Source of the DNA: Dicaeum eximium
Taxonomy: Eukaryota; Chordata; Aves; Passeriformes; Dicaeidae
Reading direction: 5' to 3'
DNA length: 64,000 nt
Assembly: GCA_013396995.1 (NCBI GenBank)
Contig: VWZP01009168.1
Location: forward strand, 186,001-250,000
Position numbers and translations under genes: made by a program. Under the pieces are notes generated by a model. The model ran no database searches and was not told the origin of the DNA. It saw only the letters and a program-made list of their open reading frames with translations. Shown here one piece after another: positions 1 through 11,363 of the stretch (position 1 is its first letter; each line of letters begins with the position of its first letter).

Positions 1-2847
1 CCACTTTAGATATGATTTCATGTAAATGTAGGTCTTTACTTTTTTCTATTTCCTGTACACTGCACTAAAATTTTAAGAATTCCATGCAGCTGGCAGGATA
101 AAGACACATACAAGCAATATATCCAAATGGATATACATTTAGAGTTTTTTCTCTTTCTGTGGTACTAAGGGAGGTGAGTAAGTTAAGGAACAAGGATGCT
201 CAGGCTGGTTTCAGAGTGTTGTCAGGCTTGTCCCTGGTCTGCTACTGGAGATTCTGAGTTTGACTTGTGCTTTATCTGCTTTGTCTGGGTTGGCCTTGGA
301 ATGGGATGATCAGGATTACACACGCAGTTTAAGGGGCAGCTGTATAAATCTCAAGCCATATATGTTCTTATATCTGAAAAAGCACACTTTAATAATAAAA
401 AAAGGTGTAAGACTGGAGTTTATTTTTCCAGAGGAAAACCTCTGTCAGGGAAAAATATTAATTCTGAGTTAACAAAGGTACATATTCTCATTCTTTTGTA
501 TGTGGCAATAAATCTTCTTGCTAGTGTAGTTGTGAAGGTCTTTTGTGAGCTCACTTAAATGGTGAGAATCTGCTGACTAAAGTTTGTATGAAAAATGTTC
601 TGAAGTGAGAAAAGTTGTCTATTGTCAGACTTCTCCCCTTCTCCCCATGAGATGATTCTCAGTATCTCTGAGATATTTCTCAGTACTCTGTTGCTGAGTA
701 CAATGCCTGAAGGAGAAAGAAACTTTCAAAATTAGTGCAGAAGTAGCAGACTGGGTATTTTTAAATGCAATTTATGTCTGTATCCACAGCCCCCAGCAGA
801 GGGCAAGGATGGGAGCACCTTGGCTTTGGATGTGCTCTGCCAAACCAAGGGCATGACAGTCAGTACTGCAAGGGGAGGGTACAAAATTCCTTTTGCTGGG
901 CTAAATTCCAGACTTAATGAAGACCTGTTGTGTTGCTCTGTGATGGCAGGGGCACTTGCTGAGCACCAAGCTGTCTTGCAGACAGATGTGGACATTTCCA
1001 GAGGCCACATTTGGGTGCAGCAAATGCTTCAGAGAGAAGGCAGTGAAATAGCCCAACTTAAGGGCTATGCTGAAAGTTCAGCTGTAATAGTAGCTTTAGG
1101 AAGGCAGGAAAAATGCAGGTCTGTTGAAAGACAGCCCTTGATTTGGGGGATGTATACAAAATCTGTGGACTCCAGCTGACTCAGTGCTGTTACTGTGCTG
1201 TGAACTGCCTTCTTTTCCTGCATGGCCATTTTCTTAAGAAAACACTGAAGGAAAAGGTCTGTAAGGCTGATTCTTAGTGCAGCTGGCTCTTAGCTGTGCC
1301 TGAGGTTGAATTTGCTGGCACATGTAAATCTGAGTGTTTCAGGGGCTCCAGCTGAACCACGACACCAGTAACGTGTTCCCAACAGTTTTCAAAGACCAAG
1401 GAAGTCTGAGCACAAAACCCAAACCTCTGAGTCATTACTAATCCCTTCCCTAACCATCTTCCAAAAAGTGGATGGCACACAGCAAACTGATGCACTGAGT
1501 CCACCTTTTCTTACTTATTTGCAGCTTAAAAATGAATTGTAGCACAACCATATTGTGTGTTTAAAGGAAGATCTGCAGGCTTTGATAAGGCAATAACAGT
1601 GACACTTGTCACAATGCCATAACCCTCACCTGTAGCTTCTGCACTTTGGAACATGTTGCTTTAGTAGAAATTCTTCTTATTGCAGTCATTTCATAGCAGT
1701 GATTGTGGCAGATGTAAAAATAACTGGGTTGTAATCTCAGAGCTTTTCCTTAAACCCTGCTTTAATTGTGGCAAGTGTAGTTCCATCATCAGCCAAAGTG
1801 ACCCTTGATTTTTAAGGAGGGGGCAAGGTTTGTCAGTATTGATCAGTCATTTGGGACTTAGATTTACCTGCCCAAATATGCAACAAGGATAGAGCAGTAG
1901 GTTTCCCCCAGCAAAGGGTTTGTAACAGTAATACTCAGAATAGGCTGGGGACACAAATGTGAGAATTGCTGATGTCATTGTTCTGTATTGCACTGTGAGG
2001 CCCTTCTTTGAGGAGGGCAAAATAAAACTTTGTAAAAAAAATGAAGGGAATCTTGTAGCATTTGGGTATTTCAGATTAGGGTCAAACATTTCCTTTATTC
2101 TTAGGTGTATTTGCAGGTACCTCTTGGGTAGATCCGTGTTAGGACATTTGGCCAACTGTTTTAAGTTACTGGGTGTGAGCTTAATGAAATTGAAAGCACA
2201 GATGATGCCACTGGAGGAAAGTAGCGACTTTTTCTCTGATGTGACATTTTGTCAGACACCTTTTTGGGAGGGGAGAGATGTGGGATTTGATTTCTGTGTA
2301 TATGATACTTTATGTGATATAAAAACAAGTTTTTTGGAAAGAATTTGAGTACACTGTGTACTGCTTGTAACTTAAACTTGGAAACCAAGAATGTGTTTCA
2401 TTACTGACCTGTGGAGCATAAAGATGTCACGTGTCTTCTTTGTTTCTTCTTGTTTGGAAATGCTGAAATTAAAACACATCTTTGCTATAATGCTGTCAAG
2501 CATGGAGTGCTGGCTTCATTTAAAACACTTCTGGAAAACAAACTTGAACTGGGGGGAGATGACTGGGGGAGAATGGTTTCAACTTGTATGCATCCCAAAT
2601 ATTCCTTGGACTTTCCAAAGTGTATGCCTTTGTTAAAAATAACTGGAAGTGTGATAGAAGTTGGAATTTTAGGTCACAGTTCTTATATAACAGACTTCTT
2701 GTTTCCCACCTTGCTGCCATATATGGAAAAAAACAGCTATCGGTTACCAATAGTGGGAATCCAGTTTCTTTTACTAAAAAAAAAAATCTTCCAGACTTTT
2801 CTTGGCCAAGAGCTGCAGTAATATTAAGTAAGAAACGTAGTCTCAAG
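1..2847. other. Intergenic, no feature recognised
   Basis: Only short chance frames are seen. ENPP5 might be expected to converge on ENPP4 from this side, as I recall for mammals, but none of its conserved motifs are present. Confidence 0.6.
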
Positions 2848-2879
2848 AAAAAAAAAAAAAAACAGGCAGAAAAATCAGA

Positions 2880-2950
2880 TTCATTAAATCACTTAGGTTG
2901 GAAAAGACCTTTAAGATCATCCAGTCCAACCATAAACCCAGAACTGCCAA
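2880..2950 (-). mobile_element. CR1 LINE 3' fragment, antisense
   Basis: The segment matches the reverse complement of the avian CR1 3' region (TTAGGTTGGAAAAGACC and TCCAGTCCAACC). It follows an A-rich run at 2848-2864. Confidence 0.8.
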
Positions 2951-2992
2951 GCCTGTTGTAAGATGAAATGTTGTGCGAACTGACTTTTCATA

Positions 2993-3080
2993 CAGTCATA
3001 GAATAGTTTGGGTTGGAGGGGACCTTAAAAATCAGCTAATTTCAACCCCCCTGCTCCCCTGACCTCTGTCAGAAGTGTGT
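2993..3080 (-). mobile_element. CR1 LINE 3' fragment, antisense
   Basis: It begins TCATAGAATAGTTTGGGTTG and continues with the diagnostic GGGACCTTAAAAATC and CAACCCCCCTGC of a CR1 3' end in reverse orientation. It is a second insertion, about 40 bp from the previous one. Confidence 0.9.
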
Positions 3081-6069
3081 ACAGCACAGTCTTGACCTGC
3101 ATGTGGGAGAAGGACAAGTGTGCAGTGGTTGGGTCCTCTTGTTTTGTAAAATGGAAATTTAACAGGCTTACTTCCCTGCCTTTAACAGTCTTCTTCCCTG
3201 CTTAAATAATGCCATGGATGCTGTGCTGGCCATATCTGTGCTGCTGTATAAACCTTTCATGGCATGTTTGCCCTACAGTAAAGGTGATATAAGCATTTAT
3301 TTAGATAGTAAACTACAAAAATTGTCACAAGCACATGAAAATTATAAATTCAATAGTGGTATCAGCCTTTCCATAATGAAATCCTAATCTGAATCCTATT
3401 AACAAACCTCTATTACTCTTTTTTTGCAATAAAAGATGCTACCATGCATGTTATAGCAAACATCTGTCCCTCTGGTCTGGTCCTTGGAGGTACACAAAGT
3501 TGGTTTATTTTCACAGGCAGTGTGTAGGCAGCAGGTTACTGAAAGCCATGTTTCAGAGCTGTAGTCAGGTGAAATCAGCTCAATTCTGGAGCTGTTTCTG
3601 TGGTGCCAGTGCCCAAAAAGCACAGAACCCCAGAGGGGTGGATGTTTTAGGGCTGCTGTACCCAGTGTGGAGAGCAGTCAGTGTAAGGAAACGTCAGCCT
3701 ACAGTGCTGGCAGGTGTCACTGAATAGCCCCTATTCCCCTCTAAACTGCAAAGCCAGTTAAGGGTTTGGAACTTCCCCTGAATTAAGCTGCCCTGTGTGG
3801 CCATTGCTGAGTTGTATCTATTTAGCAAGTCATTAAATGTTGCCACAAACTACTGTCCCTTTATGGCAGTCTTGAGGAAGCACAAGCCACAGCTTTGCTG
3901 TTCTTCTGAACTGGCTGCCCGAAAGGAAATCAGCTACTGGCTTTCACGAGAAATACTTCACACAAACCAGAATGAGGCAGTGGAAATGTTTTGTCATGTT
4001 TAAGGCTCTATTGTTAAAAATAATCATCCTTAAATAAATCAACTGCATGTCTTAAAGACAGACGTTTTTCCTAGATTCTCTTGATTTGTACATGATCTGT
4101 ATGAAACTGGATGTACAAGAGCTACTGTGAAACCCTTTGTGCCAGGAAGAACGCTCAGCACCCTTACAGACCACACCACATCTTTGGAAATGAAAATAAT
4201 CAGCAGTGCAACTGGAATATAGCCTATTTTACTTAACATTTAAATTTCCTCTTTAAACCCTTTCCACGGTAGCACTGTCTCATCTTCATGCAAAAAGGAG
4301 GAGGAACAGAGGGTGATAAGGATTTCCCCCAGACACAGCCACACAGTGGCTTCACAGCAGCTCAGTGCCTGTAGCAGTTCTCATCAGAAGGGGCTGCTAG
4401 AGCTAGGAGGAGAAATGCATTTAGACCTTCATTTCCCCAGCTGTAGCAACATTCCTATTTCAGATCAGAGCTCTGCCTGTGCCTCAGTCAGCATTTACAA
4501 TTCTGGTCACCAAAGCCTTGCTGGTAACTTTGCCACCTGCCTGGGTGGGGATGCACAGAGAACTGAGAGCACATCGACACACGCTGTGTGACACTGCTGG
4601 GGGGAAGGAACAGAGTGGAGAAAATACTGTCTTAACAGTTTTAGTTTATAGAAATAAACCCAAAACTCACAGGTAGGGGACAGGATGTCTGCCAGAAAAG
4701 TAAGCTCAGTCAAGCCTTTCCAAACACAGGTGATGCAAAGCATCTCCAGTAATTCTCTGACTGACCCTCTGAGGATCCCATTCTGGCTTAGCAGAATTAC
4801 CAGAACCTAACAAAACTCTCTCCAACATAGGAATTCGAGCACCCTCCCTTTTACAGCATATCTAAGCCTAGGTTCTACCCTGCAACACATTCCCTTTGTA
4901 GTTACTCATTAACCTGACCTATTGGTGCATGTAATTAATTAGTTTAAATATGGTAGGATAAGGAAGTGACTCTGTGTTCAGTCCAGCTACTGCTCTGGAA
5001 TATCAACAGGCTAAAATCCAGTACCCTGTCAGTAACAGCACAGATTTTTCAAGGGGCCTGAGCCTCTTTCAATTAATCTGAATTCTTTCAAGTTCAGATT
5101 AATTCAGAGTAAAGCATTAATAAGTAATAATTAGTAGTTTGAAAAAAAAAAAGAAAGCAGAAGTAGTTAGGTTTTGGATTGTGTTTTTAATCAAGTACAG
5201 TGGAATCCCTAGAGAGGAAGACACACATTACTAAAACTTCCACACATTTATAAAGCTCAATTTTATTCTTTCCAGTGGACAGTTCAAAGTAACTCCTTCC
5301 CTCCAAAGTTCCTGCTCGCTCCCTGTTGGATCACTAAAAGGCTGTGGCCAACACCAAATTGCAATGAATTTGAAGTTGTGAAAGAGAAACCCCATTGCTA
5401 CCAGGTAACTCTGGCACTTTATTTTTTAAAACCATCAGACTTGTAGGAAAAGGACTTGTAGTTCTCTTTTTGGGTTAGCAATAACAATTTATTCTCAATG
5501 AAAGATAAGGTACCATTTAAAGCTTTCTCAATCAAACTCTTTTTTTAATAGCAAGCTACTAGATGACCATTAACAAAGAATCAAGAGTTTCAATTAAGAC
5601 AACAGTTAGCTCTGGTCTTCAGCAGGAATTTGCATCTATGTACCTCAAACATAGAGAATTTATTATTTGAGATAAGATCTGCTAAGTTCTTCCTTGAAAT
5701 TTCCAGGTTTAAAATACGAGTTTGGAATCCTTGCTCGATCACTTGCACATCAAACTTTCAATTGTTGCTTTTTAGCACAGCAGCCTTCAAGAGACAATTA
5801 TGAGCTGGTACACAGGGCAGAACCCCTTTATCTCAAAACCACCTTCAACAGAATTTACTCCTGAGAAATTTTCCACAGGGTTTAGGAGCAGTGATTTTAT
5901 TCCTACAGCTGATGAAACTGGGTAATTCAAAGACTCCCAGGTTAAACTGACTTTTTTGAGAAGGCAGTAGTGCCATCCCAACTGGACCTGGGGGTCTCAG
6001 TCATCCAGAGACACATATCCAGGAATGTCAGAGCCACCTGCCCAGGCTTGTAAGTGCTGAACCACATCG
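3081..6069. other. ENPP4 3' flank
   Basis: AT-rich, with several polyadenylation-like hexamers on both strands (a plus-strand AATAAA lies near 6247) and one 12-bp-stem hairpin at 5071-5104. No coding sequence is recognised. Confidence 0.6.
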
Positions 6070-6075
6070 TTTATT
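6070..6075 (-). terminator. ENPP4: Candidate ENPP4 polyadenylation signal
   Basis: A minus-strand AATAAA lies about 570 nt after the ENPP4 stop. Other minus-strand AATAAA hexamers occur further on, near 5893, 5658, 5488 and 5264, so the true 3' end cannot be chosen from sequence alone. Confidence 0.3.
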
Positions 6076-6642
6076 GCTCAAAATAGAAGAGATATGCACC
6101 AGTTCTTTAATCACTGACTTCTATTTTCTTTCTCAAATTTCTTGTCACATTGCTTAGTGTAAAAACAGAAGTCTTGGATCTTGTCTTTCCCCAAATTTAA
6201 GGGCACACCAGAATATACTCTCGAAACAAAACTAACTCCTAACTCTCAATAAAGTTTTTCTTTCCAACACAGGTGCAGGAAGACTAAAAGTAGTCAATAT
6301 TAATTTAATACAAAAAAGCAATTATAATTTACAAATATTAAAATTCATTTTGTCTATACTGGCTAGTCAAACTCTGGAGTCTCATTCTGAAAGTGTTCAG
6401 AGGCTTGAATGAAAAACTAAGCATCCTTATTTTGTTAAGCATCTCTTCCAGTAAAAAGCCACCTGTTCACTGTTTGGTTATGAAAATATTTTTATATGAC
6501 ACTAGTCACACAAATCAGCAGGATATGGCTGTACAGTATTTTACACAGATAAAGTGCATCAAACAAAGAATGCCATCCAGTGCAAATTGAAACTGTTTTC
6601 CTGAAATCACAATGTAGGAAGCGAGGCTCGGCTCCCTCCGCG

Positions 6643-7007
6643 CTATCCGATCAAAGGATCATCGTCATCACCCTGTAACTGGAGCCGGGCAAAGGGCCGG
6701 GAGGGAGCCACTCTGTTCTTGGAGATGACGATGATGCAGGTGAAAGTGCTCAGGACCATGAAAACCCCGATGACAATCCCAACGGCCTCAGGGACACTGA
6801 TGCACCACTGGTCGGCCAGCAGGCACTTGGTGTTGGCGAAGGTGCCGTTGTGCGGCCGTGGGGCGAGCCTCAGCACGTGGCACATCATGGGGTAGATGTC
6901 CACGTTGTCCAGGGTGCCGTGGCTGTAGCCGCGCCGGAAGGCGGGACCGCGCGCGGCCAGGAACGGGTGCATGCTGGGCAGGGCGTTGTCATAGCCGTGG
7001 TCCCCCA
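6643..7007 (-). CDS. ENPP4: ENPP4 last coding exon
   Basis: It follows an acceptor CTGCAG at 7013-7008 and runs to the stop at 6643. It carries the last zinc-binding histidine (H335), the GPAF segment, cysteines probably paired in the lumen, the single transmembrane helix and the short cytoplasmic tail. GC content is clearly higher than in the flanking introns, with many CpGs. Confidence 0.95.
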
Positions 7008-10000
7008 CTGCAGCGGGCAGAGCACACAGTTACTGCCACAGCCTCTGCTGCACAGCCACTGCTCCCTCCCCATCTCCCCCACCCCCAAAGCATGTCTTCT
7101 AACCAAAGGTTAATGCACAACACAAAAGCAGCCACTGGATCAACGACAGAAGGAAGGCAGAGTTCCTTCCCTCTTCCCCAAACCTCACAAGTCTTTTCCC
7201 ATACTGGCCTTTCCCCATAGTTCTCCCTCCCGTTAATCTCTCTTCCTTCCAGTGCTTAATGTTTCCAGTGCTCCCCTTCCCATTCTTCACGCCAAAGTTG
7301 AAAAGGAGGTTGCCATTCCACAATGAGTCAGTAGCTAGAATGCAAATTTTTACTTCTCAGATTTTGGAAAGCCATCTCTCCTTGCAGAGTGGACACTTTA
7401 AGAATCAGGCACCTTTACCTTGATTGTGTTTAGTTCGAGCATATTAAATACCCTCAATTCATGCTTATCAGATAAGGTACCTCAGCTGAAGGGACACCCA
7501 AAGAGTCAAAACCAAAAGACAAAGGAGCACTGTGCCTCTGGCAGACACACAGCAAAACCTTTGTGGCTATAAGGTCAGGAGTACTTGGACATCTGGTAGG
7601 TTATTAAGATGGGCTATAAACAGCTAAAGAGCAGCCACTGTCAAATTTCCTAATAGCATTCCTGAAAGACCTGTCCAAGGTGCCAGAATTTTCTCACAGC
7701 ACAGCATTTGAGTCACTGCATTTGAGTCCATTTCTTAGTACAGTGGAGGAATATCTCTGAGAACTGTTTCCTTGGGTTCTTCCCTGAAGCTTCTGATGCA
7801 AAATGTCCAGATTCCAACTGATTACGTCACACTCACCACTTCATGAGCTTCCACTAGTCCTTTTTAATGTTTTCCACCATTCTGTTTGTTACCACATCTT
7901 GTTTGTTTTGACTCATGTTTCTAGATTGTTTTCCCTGCCTTTTCCTTCTTGTTCTGAACAGACCTACTCCACGTTCCCTCTCCAATGAAGTTCCCAATTT
8001 TTCACCTCTGCAGTAGGATTCTGGTGTGTGGAATTACTGGTACACTTGGCAATCGCTGTGCTGCCACTTTGCCCATGAAGATAATCAACCTTAAAGAGGC
8101 TTTTAGGCTAAAACCTCCCCTGCCTGATTCTGGGAAGCCTTCACAAATAAAACTGATTTGAAAAGAGATTTACTTCAGCTGATACAATGCTGTTCTTTAT
8201 AAATATTCACTTATTAACTATTTTTAGGTACATGAAATTGAATCTAAGCAGAAACAAGAAAAAGAGAACTCTGATCAGAGAACACCTGTGCCACGTGTTG
8301 CCAAATTGAAGATAATTGTAGCAAATCCATGGGGAAATTAAAATACAAACACATCCTGCATTAAAAAGCAGTACTTCTGTACAAATAGTGAAAAAACCTG
8401 AACCTAATTCTGCAAAGAGCAGACAGTAAGATCAGCCAAACTGGGTGCAACCAGGATTTTCCACCCCTCAACACCCTGTCTCTAACAGCAGTCAAACAGG
8501 GAAGTATCCAGGAGGGATATCCCTGACCCTACCAACAGCCCAAGCTGTTGGCTCCTCAGAAACTTCCCAGAAGTTGGTACTTTTGTATTTAATGTCTATT
8601 AATGGATTTTCCTACCAAGAATCTGTCCAATCACTTTCTGAACATATATATACATACACACAGAGCCTTCATCTGCAACCAGAATTACAGGTTGAGTTTT
8701 CCTACTATTACAACAAGGAAATCTATCTGGAATTTCTTCTTTGAGATACACTTTCATGTGACTGTTGCATTTTTTCAATAAATTATCCATAGCCTCTTGT
8801 CTGCCAAAATAAACCCTGTGTGTGGAATACCTGGAAATATATACACATATATATACATACATACATATCTATCTATGTGTAATTTGACATTCTAGCAGGA
8901 AGAAAGTGCACAGCTTAGCAAGGCACTGAGAAGTGACACCTGTTGAGTTTCGTCTTTCAGACACGCTGCTGTGTTCCTACTATTTTTAGTATTTCCTGCC
9001 ATTTATTTTCATTCCCTAGAACATGTACTGTAATATTAAATTGTGTGTTGCATGCTTCGATTTATGCACCCCTACATATATATTTTATATACAATAAAAA
9101 GTTAAAACCACACTTCAGGGAAAGCTTGAGACAGACTGCTAACCTGCCTAAGATAACTCAGGCTATTAAGTCAAACATAACCAAGTGTTTCAGCCAACAG
9201 AATATTCCCCATCTCCTCCTCATCTGTTAAACACTCCAGGCTCAGGCTGAGAATGTTCTAGAAAATGCTGCACTGCTCCTAAACCTGCACAGTGCCAGGA
9301 CTCCCCTTGCCAAATGAGAACCATCCTGCAGCTGGCTGGAATAGAAACAAAGCAGTTTACCCACACAAACCACAGAGGAACACACTTACACTTGGAAAGG
9401 GACTCGTTCTGTACGATTGTCCAGCCTTCATCTGCAACCAGGATTATGGGCTGGATTCTCTTATTGTGGCGATAATGGAATCTGTCTGGAATGTCTTCTT
9501 TCAGATAAACTTTCATGTGACTGTTGCAATTTTTGAGTAAGTTATACACATCTTCTGTATCTGCCAAGGAAAATATTGCACATGAAACAGCTGGAAATGA
9601 ACTCCTGTTTACTACAATTATCTGTCATTAAACCTAAGATCCATTATTTCAAAATAATTATTTTTAAAAAAACACATAGAAAAAAATTTTTTCATGTCCT
9701 TTATGAAATGCTGCAATGGTTGAGGTGAATTTCAAAATTCGTTTTCATTTTAAAGCAGACACCTCCCAGATGTGGGTTTGGACCTACAACTCAATTTACC
9801 ATCTGGGCTTGAAGGGCAAAATTCAAGTAGAGAAATCAGGAGAAAGTAATTACCCCCTCAAGTAGTCAATATTTTATCCAATGCAGTAATTTTTTTTTTT
9901 TTTACTGTATGAATCACTTTGTTCATCAGTCTGGCCACAGAGAGGCCAGCAATGTCATCATTTCAGACATGCCTGCTGGGGACTACTCTGAGATACAAAA

Positions 10001-11321
10001 ATGTAATTCATGGTATGAAATCTTAGGTTTCACTCCCAAAAACAGAAGTGGTAAAATATTGGGAACTAGATTCTTACTTGGATTCAAAGTTGGGACTAGA
10101 TTCTTACTTGGAAATTTACACAATGACATTTTTTATTCTGAATAAACACAAGGGTTTATTTCATGCTCACTGTGAATCACAGCTGCATAGACTAAGTGAG
10201 CAACAAGAGAGCAGGCAAACTAAGTACCTATCTACTTTCTCAACCACCTGTACCAGGGGTCATCCTTATCAGCCACAGCAATTTGAGAAGAAACTCTCCT
10301 TGCCACACTGATTGCCAAAATAAACTTCTAAATAAACCATCATTCTTTACCTTACTCATATCAACGTTCTGCAACATGAACTGCATAGGTTTTGCAAAAG
10401 ATTAGAACAGTGTAGCATACTGTGTACTTTTTAGAGGCAAGGTAAACAAGATTTAATTCTCAGTATTTGCCTTAAAAAGTAACCAAGCCCAAACATACTC
10501 TGCCTTGGCAGCACTGCAGCAACTGGAGTCTTGTCTATCAGGGTGTAGTTATTGCGCCCCAGGCATTCATCCAGCACAATCAGCTTCTCTGCAGAACAGG
10601 AGGCCATTCCATGGTCACTTGTTATTATGACATTAACAGTGTCCCACAGACCTGACGCCTTCAGTTTGTTCACAAGGAAACCAACATGTTTATCCACTTC
10701 TTCCAACACTCTGTGCATGTCCTGGGTGTTGTCTGGGCCGTACTTGTGCCCGCTTGCATCCGGTTCTTCCCAGTAGAGCACAGCAAAATTGACCACTGGG
10801 TCAGAGCTGTTCAGCCATGTCACAATTCTCTCCACTCTCTCCTCAAACTTCACTGAGAAGTTGTACTTCATGAAGAAATGAGGGGTTGTGTTGTTGATTT
10901 TTACATCACTACCGGGCCACATTGCAGCAGCACTTGCTCCCTTTCCCTGCTGTTGATTTGTTACCCAAATTGGAACTGCATCATTCCACCAGAATGGATC
11001 TGAGTCGTTGAACTGGGAAAACTTTTTCTTGGCATCTGCATCGTACATGTCATTAGCCACAATGCCGTGGCTCTCCTCATACAAGCCTGTCACTATGGTG
11101 TAATGGTTTGGGAAGGTCTTGGTGATAAAAGAATTCCTGACTTCTTTTACAAGCACACCATCCTCAATGAATTCCTGGAGATGAGGAAGTTTGTAGGTCT
11201 CCAAGTAATCAGCCCGGAAGCCATCAAAGGACACGAGGAGCAACCTGGGAACCGAGTCACCAGCTGAGCGAGCACAACAGATGAGGATTCCAGCAAAAAA
11301 TAACATCAACATTGAGCTCAT
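6643..11321 (-). CDS. ENPP4: ENPP4, complete coding region in three exons
   Basis: Ectonucleotide pyrophosphatase/phosphodiesterase 4, a type I membrane enzyme. Known family role: hydrolysis of diadenosine polyphosphates such as Ap3A at the cell surface. Coding segments are 11321-10499, 9560-9390 and 7007-6643, with GT/AG borders and phase-1 junctions. They join to 452 residues; I recall 453 for human ENPP4. The signal peptide is residues 1-20. The zinc and nucleophile residues are all present: D33 (SFDGFRADY), T69 (KTFPNHY), D188 and H192 (EEPDASGHKYGPD), D236 and H237 (TSDHGM), H335 (GDHGYDN). One transmembrane helix lies near residues 407-431, and the acidic tail ends DDDDPLIG. Several N-glycosylation sequons occur (NDS, NNT, NFS, NSS, NYT, NES, NGT). 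The frame stays open upstream from a GTG at 11363, but the first ATG is at 11321 and heads a good signal peptide, so I start there. Identification as ENPP4 rather than ENPP5 rests on the tail and the KLGDHGYDN region. Confidence 0.97.
8664..8800 (-). pseudogene. Decayed duplicate of ENPP4 second coding exon
   Basis: The minus strand aligns with 9423-9560 of the real exon at roughly 80 percent identity over its ungapped part. It still reads NLLKKCNSHMKVYLKEEI and VILVADEG. Similarity continues past the acceptor (TTTTGGCAG) into the upstream intron, so this is a genomic duplication, not a retrocopy. Two changes disable it. A 1-bp deletion near the 5' end means that splicing from the first coding exon would reach a TGA after nine codons. 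The 3' part, including the donor, is replaced by a TG/TA microsatellite. The core frame itself is still open. Confidence 0.85.
8836..8878. repeat. TA/CA microsatellite beside the duplicated ENPP4 exon
   Basis: ATATATACACATATATAT and CATACATACAT units occur here. A second tract at 8643-8662 has invaded the 3' end of the exon copy. Confidence 0.85.
9390..9560 (-). CDS. ENPP4: ENPP4 second coding exon
   Basis: This exon is 171 nt, phase 1 to phase 1. The acceptor TTGGCAG sits immediately upstream of 9560 and the donor GTAAGTG begins at 9389. It encodes residues 275-332, beginning NTEDVYNLLKNC and containing IQPIILVADEGW, which joins to exon 4 as KLGDHGYDN. A degraded copy of this exon lies at 8664-8800. 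Confidence 0.95.
9561..10498 (-). other. ENPP4: ENPP4 intron between first and second coding exons
   Basis: It is bounded by GTATGT and TTGGCAG. It contains a T run at 9891-9903 and a short duplicated ACTAGATTCTTACTTGG at 10064 and 10094. Otherwise nothing is recognised. Confidence 0.85.
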
Positions 11322-11363
11322 TGTGGAGACTTTGAAGTGCTTCCACCAGGTAATCAGATGCAC
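10499..11363 (-). CDS. ENPP4: ENPP4 first coding exon
   Basis: The acceptor is a T-rich tract ending in AG at 11365-11364, so the exon starts at 11363 with 42 nt of 5' UTR before the ATG at 11321 (A at -3). It encodes residues 1-274: signal peptide, nucleophile motif and most of the phosphodiesterase core, including four metal ligands. The donor is GTATGT at 10498-10493, after a phase-1 break following LPRQ. The frame reads on past the donor for 22 more codons, but those do not resemble the family. Confidence 0.95.

Larger units (their letters stand above)
7008..9389 (-). other. ENPP4: ENPP4 intron between second and last coding exons
   Basis: About 2.4 kb. It holds the ghost exon (8664-8800) and its microsatellites. 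The remaining 7008-8640 shows nothing recognisable. Confidence 0.85.

Noticed and set aside
2411..2821. 136-codon plus-strand frame that might be an ENPP5 exon
   Set aside because: None of the NPP motifs or tail features are present, and overlapping frames are equally open.
11322..11363. Upstream extension of ENPP4 from position 11363
   Set aside because: The codon there is GTG immediately after the splice acceptor. The first ATG, at 11321, heads a proper signal peptide.
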